Below are positions 52,399 to 56,105 of a stretch of 56,105 bases of DNA, one piece after another; position 1 is the first letter of the stretch; every line of letters begins with the position of its first letter. Below the pieces are notes generated by a model. It made no database searches. It was not told the origin of the DNA and worked only from the letters and a program-made list of their open reading frames with translations. The DNA comes from Mycolicibacter arupensis (GTDB lineage Bacteria > Actinomycetota > Actinomycetes > Mycobacteriales > Mycobacteriaceae). The position numbers and the translations under genes were made by a program. The stretch spans positions 1 through 56,105 of the forward strand of contig NZ_MVHH01000029.1 of assembly GCF_002086515.1 (NCBI RefSeq), given 5' to 3'.

Positions 52399-54141
52399 AT
52401 GCTTCTGGCGCTGCTGCGCTGCTACCTCAAGCCCTACCGCCGGCAGGTCGCGGCGGTGATGGCGCTGCAACTGATCAGCACGCTCGCGTCGCTGTATCTG
52501 CCGACCGTCAACGCCACGATCATCGACGACGGCGTGGTGCGCGGCGACACCGCGATCATCATCCGCCTCGGCGCAGTGATGCTCTGCGTCACCGGCCTAC
52601 AACTGCTGTGCGCCATGGCGGCGGTCTACTTCGGCGCACGCACCGGAACCGGCTTCGGACGCGATCTGCGCCGGGCGGTGTTCGCCCAGGTGATCGGGTT
52701 CTCCGAACGCGAGACCGCCCGCTTCGGCACTCCGACCCTGTTGACCCGCACCACCAACGATGTCCGCCAGATCCAGCTGGTCGTGCAGTTGGGCGCCAGC
52801 ACGCTGGTCGCCGCGCCGATCATGAGCGTCGGCGGAGTCTTGATGGCGGTACACCAGGACGCGGGGCTGGCCTGGCTGCTGGCGGTCAGCGTGCCACTGC
52901 TGGCCCTGGCCAATTATCTGATCGTGTCGCGGATGCTGCCGCTGTTTCGCCGCATGCAGATGCTGATCGACAACATCAGCCGGGTGCTGCGCGACCAGCT
53001 CACCGGCATCCGGGTGATCCGCGCCTTCGCCCGCGAACCCTACGAGCGAAACCGGTTCAGCCAGGCCAACGCAGCCCTGTCGGACGCCTCACTGACGGTC
53101 GGAAAACTCCAGGTGTTGATGCTGCCGACCACCACGCTGATCATCAATGTCTCCAGCGTGGCTCTGATCTGGTTCGGTGCCTTGCGTATCGACGCTGGAG
53201 CGATGCAGGTGGGCTCGCTGATCGCGTTCCTGTCCTACTTCATGCAGATCCTGATGTCGGTGCTCATGGCCACCATGGTGCTGGCAATCCTGCCGCGCGC
53301 CTCGGTCTGTGCCGAGCGGATCACCGACGTGCTGTCCACCGAGCCGACCATCGGCCCGCCTGCGCAGCCACTGAGACCGTCAGCGCGTACCGGCGAGGTC
53401 GCGCTCAGTGGCGTCGGCTTCCGCTATCCCGGCGCCGACCGCTCGGTATTGCAGGAGGTGTCGCTGACCGCGCGCCCCGGCACCACCACGGCGGTGGTGG
53501 GCTCCACCGGGTCGGGCAAATCGACGCTGATGTCGCTGATCTGCCGACTACGCGACGTGACCGCGGGAGCGGTGCACGTCGACGGCGTGGATGTGCGTGA
53601 CCGCGACCCCGAGGAGTTGTGGTCGGGTATCGGGCTCGTGCCTCAGCGCGGTTACCTGTTCTCCGGCACGGTGGCCGACAACCTGCGCTACGGCGCTCCG
53701 GCGGGGACGACGGTCAGTGACGAGCAGATGTGGGAGGCGCTGCGGGTGGCCGCCGCCGACGACTTCGTGGCGGCCCACCCGAACGGACTGCAGATGCCGG
53801 TGGCCCAGGGCGGGATCAACCTGTCCGGCGGGCAGCGCCAACGGCTGGCCATCGCACGGGCGGTGATCCGGCGGCCCGCGATCTATCTGTTCGACGATGC
53901 GTTCTCGGCCCTGGACACCCGCACCGACGCCGCCGTGCGCGGTGCACTACGTGACGTGGCCGCCGAGGCGACGGTGATCATCGTGGCTCAGCGCATCTCG
54001 ACTGTCCTTGAGGCAGATCAGGTGGTCGTCCTCGATGACGGACAGGTGGTGGGCACCGGCACCCACCAGCAGTTACTGGCCGAGTGCCCCACCTACGCCG
54101 AGTTCGCCGAATCCCAGTCGGTGATGGCGGGTGGTTCATGA
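52399..54141 (+). CDS. ABC exporter half-transporter, degenerate Walker B
   Basis: A 580-aa type IV exporter half with six membrane helices (residues about 1-300) and an NBD: Walker [10 protein letters not shown], signature LSGGQRQRL, and Walker [11 protein letters not shown]. The catalytic Glu after Walker B is Asp (D500), the mark of the non-hydrolysing site in heterodimeric exporters. ATG at 52399 is chosen to match the Rv1273c length. It overlaps the next gene by 4 bases, its likely dimer partner. Confidence 0.93.
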   Translation: MLLALLRCYLKPYRRQVAAVMALQLISTLASLYLPTVNATIIDDGVVRGDTAIIIRLGAVMLCVTGLQLLCAMAAVYFGARTGTGFGRDLRRAVFAQVIGFSERETARFGTPTLLTRTTNDVRQIQLVVQLGASTLVAAPIMSVGGVLMAVHQDAGLAWLLAVSVPLLALANYLIVSRMLPLFRRMQMLIDNISRVLRDQLTGIRVIRAFAREPYERNRFSQANAALSDASLTVGKLQVLMLPTTTLIINVSSVALIWFGALRIDAGAMQVGSLIAFLSYFMQILMSVLMATMVLAILPRASVCAERITDVLSTEPTIGPPAQPLRPSARTGEVALSGVGFRYPGADRSVLQEVSLTARPGTTTAVVGSTGSGKSTLMSLICRLRDVTAGAVHVDGVDVRDRDPEELWSGIGLVPQRGYLFSGTVADNLRYGAPAGTTVSDEQMWEALRVAAADDFVAAHPNGLQMPVAQGGINLSGGQRQRLAIARAVIRRPAIYLFDDAFSALDTRTDAAVRGALRDVAAEATVIIVAQRISTVLEADQVVVLDDGQVVGTGTHQQLLAECPTYAEFAESQSVMAGGS

Positions 54142-56006
54142 CGGCACCGGCACCGGCGGCGCGCGCCGGGAACTTCTGGCCCACCGCACTGCGCCTGGCG
54201 CGCCGGATGGGCCCCCAGCGCCGTCTCGTCGCGGCGGTCATCAGCCTCTCGGTGGGCGGTATCGCCTTGGGTGTGGCGGGACCGCGCATCCTCGGTCACG
54301 CCACCGATCTGGTGTTCAACGGGATCATCGGCCGCGCTCTGCCGGCCGGGATCAGCAAGCAGCAGGCCGTCGACGCCGCCCGCGCCGCGGGCCGGGGAAC
54401 CTACGCCGAAATGCTGTCGCGCATGAATGTCGTTCCCGGAGTGGGCATTGACTTCGGCGCGGTGGCACGCACTCTGGCGCTGGCGATGGGCCTTTACCTC
54501 ATTGCGGCCCTGATGATCTGGACGCAGGCCCGGCTGCTCAACGTGATCCTGCAGCGCACCATGCGGGCGTTGCGCAGCGACGTCGAAGACAAGGTGCACC
54601 GGCTGCCCCTGCGCTACTTCGACACCCAGCGGCGCGGCGAGCTGCTGAGCCGGCTCACCAACGATGTCGACAACACCGCCACCTCGGTGTCGATGACGGT
54701 CAGCCAACTCTTCTCCTCAGTTCTGACGGTGCTGGTGGTGCTGGCGATGATGCTGCACATCTCGCCGCTGTTGGCCGCGATCACCGTGGCCGGCGTGCCG
54801 GTGACGCTGCTGGCCGTCCGGTCGATCACCCGTCGCTCCCAACGGCTGTTCGCCGCGCAGTGGGCGGCCACCGGAAAACTGGGCGCGCACCTGGAGGAGA
54901 CCTACAGCGGCTTCACCCTGGTACGCACCTTCGGTCATCGTGACTGGGCGCAGCAACGATTCGACGAGTGCAATGACGAGTTGTACCGGGCCGGGTTCGG
55001 AGCCCAGTTCTTCTCTGGGCTGATCGCGCCTGCGACCGGACTGATCGCCAACCTCGGCTATGTCGCGGTAGCGGTAGTAGGCGGGATCCAAGTGGCCACC
55101 GGACAGATCACCCTGGGCAGCATTCAGGCGTTCATCGCCTACGTCCGCCAGTTCAATCAGCCGCTGGGAAATCTGGCGTCCATGTTCAACGCGCTGCAGT
55201 CCGGGGCGGCCAGCGCCGAGCGGGTGTTCGCCTTCCTCGACGAGCCCGAAGAACCGCCAGCCCCGTCTCGGCCACTTCAGGCGACCGGCGGTCGAGTCGA
55301 GTTTCGCGACGTCAGCTTCGGCTACCGGCCCGGCGTGCCGGTGATCGAGGACCTGTCGTTGGACGTCACGCCGGGCAGCACGGTGGCGATCGTCGGGCCG
55401 ACCGGCGCCGGCAAGACCACCCTGGTCAACCTGCTGATGCGCTTCTACGACGTAGATCGCGGGCAGATCCTGATCGACGGCACCGACATCTCAAGCGTGG
55501 ACCGGGGCACACTGCGATCCACCATCGGCATGGTGCTGCAGGACACCTGGCTGTTCACCGGAACGATCGCCGACAACATCGGATACGGCCGTCCCGACGC
55601 CACCGACGACGAGATCGTCGAGGCGGCCCGCGCCGCGCATGTCGACCCCTTCGTGCGCACATTGCCGGACGGCTACGCCACCCGGGTCAATGACGACGGC
55701 GGAGCCATCAGCGCCGGCGAGAAACAGCTGATCACGATCGCGCGGGCATTTCTGGCTCGCCCGCAGCTGCTGATCCTCGACGAGGCCACCAGTTCGGTGG
55801 ACACCCGCACCGAGCTGTTGATCCAGCGAGCGATGCGGGAATTACGCAGGGGCCGGACCAGTTTCATCATCGCCCACCGGCTGTCGACCATCCGCGACGC
55901 GGACCTGATCCTGGTGATGCAGGCAGGCCGGATCGTGGAGCAGGGCATCCACACCGAGCTGCTGGCTCGCCGCGGGGCCTACTGGACGCTGGCCGAAAGC
56001 AGCTGA
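54138..56006 (+). CDS. ABC exporter half-transporter, canonical Walker B
   Basis: A 622-aa exporter half. It has six membrane helices with an extra extracellular-type segment at about 70-110, then an NBD with Walker [10 protein letters not shown], signature ISAGEKQ (524-530) in place of LSGGQ, and Walker [12 protein letters not shown] with the catalytic Glu549. The start overlaps the first half by 4 bases (ATGA). Together they form the Rv1273c/Rv1272c-type heterodimer. The substrate is unknown; drug or lipid export is typical of the class. Confidence 0.94.
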   Translation: MTAPAPAARAGNFWPTALRLARRMGPQRRLVAAVISLSVGGIALGVAGPRILGHATDLVFNGIIGRALPAGISKQQAVDAARAAGRGTYAEMLSRMNVVPGVGIDFGAVARTLALAMGLYLIAALMIWTQARLLNVILQRTMRALRSDVEDKVHRLPLRYFDTQRRGELLSRLTNDVDNTATSVSMTVSQLFSSVLTVLVVLAMMLHISPLLAAITVAGVPVTLLAVRSITRRSQRLFAAQWAATGKLGAHLEETYSGFTLVRTFGHRDWAQQRFDECNDELYRAGFGAQFFSGLIAPATGLIANLGYVAVAVVGGIQVATGQITLGSIQAFIAYVRQFNQPLGNLASMFNALQSGAASAERVFAFLDEPEEPPAPSRPLQATGGRVEFRDVSFGYRPGVPVIEDLSLDVTPGSTVAIVGPTGAGKTTLVNLLMRFYDVDRGQILIDGTDISSVDRGTLRSTIGMVLQDTWLFTGTIADNIGYGRPDATDDEIVEAARAAHVDPFVRTLPDGYATRVNDDGGAISAGEKQLITIARAFLARPQLLILDEATSSVDTRTELLIQRAMRELRRGRTSFIIAHRLSTIRDADLILVMQAGRIVEQGIHTELLARRGAYWTLAESS

Positions 56007-56008
56007 GC

Positions 56009-56104
56009 TCACGGCCCGTCGTCGTCTTCGCTTTCCCGCAGCAGTTTTTCGGGGTGGTGGTAGTGGTTGGTGCGGGGTTGGCCGTGGTCGAGGTGGGGTG
56101 GGGG
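56009..56104 (-). pseudogene. 3' end of a DUF222/HNH (13E12-type) gene, cut by window edge
   Basis: The last 96 bases read on the minus strand as a C-terminal tail with [19 protein letters not shown] and an acidic end, then TGA. The RTNxYHHPE pattern is typical of the C-terminus of mycobacterial DUF222/HNH proteins of the 13E12 repeat family. Only 31 codons are visible, so whether the gene is intact cannot be told; the type is given as pseudogene only for being partial. It ends 2 bases from the ABC exporter stop. Confidence 0.7.
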
Positions 56105-56105
56105 C

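Overview
The window is GC-rich actinobacterial DNA, almost certainly from a Mycobacterium (sensu lato). The signs are the b-delta fused ATP synthase subunit, the gamma-subunit insert, the alpha-subunit C-terminal tail, a MurA with Asp in place of the usual active-site Cys, a very long Rho insert, the mycobacterial rrn leader, and F420-type LLM enzymes. From memory of M. tuberculosis H37Rv, gene order follows Rv1272c to Rv1314c/murA in mirror orientation. No species is assigned and no database was searched.

Layout. Positions 1-276 hold the leader and tandemly duplicated promoters of an rRNA operon that runs leftward out of the window. Next come murA and a divergent cobalamin adenosyltransferase. 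A leftward block follows: DUF2550 gene, the full atp operon, wecA, sua5, prmC, prfA, rpmE and rho. A tightly overlapping amino-acid chain (argS-lysA-hom-thrC-thrB) and a tRNA-Arg(CCG) come next.

To the right of the tRNA (about 24-34 kb) is the most variable part. It has a DUF732 secreted protein and a compact candidate type VII secretion module: an EspC-like partner with a YxxxD signal, a WXG protein with a glycine-zipper C-terminus, and an overlapping AT-rich six-helix membrane protein that looks like an immunity partner. It also has an M48 protease with LemA, two LLM oxidoreductases and a DUF4185 protein.

From 33.5 to 38.3 kb lies a sulfate-assimilation cluster (canA, cysD, cysNC, cysQ and an Rrf2 regulator), followed by the oppBCDA peptide importer. 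An SbcCD-like nuclease/ATPase pair, a SixA-type phosphatase, a flavin monooxygenase divergent from a TetR regulator, and a MarR regulator come next. The window closes with two DUF3558-type lipoproteins divergent from a heterodimeric ABC exporter with one predicted degenerate ATP site, and the tail of a DUF222/HNH (13E12-type) gene.

The strongest candidate for an undescribed system is the T7SS toxin/immunity-like module at 24783-27238. Secondary signals are a 23-bp-arm hairpin inside the oppA signal-peptide region, a second large hairpin at 48353-48421, a nested palindrome at 51106-51157, and the duplicated rrn promoter.
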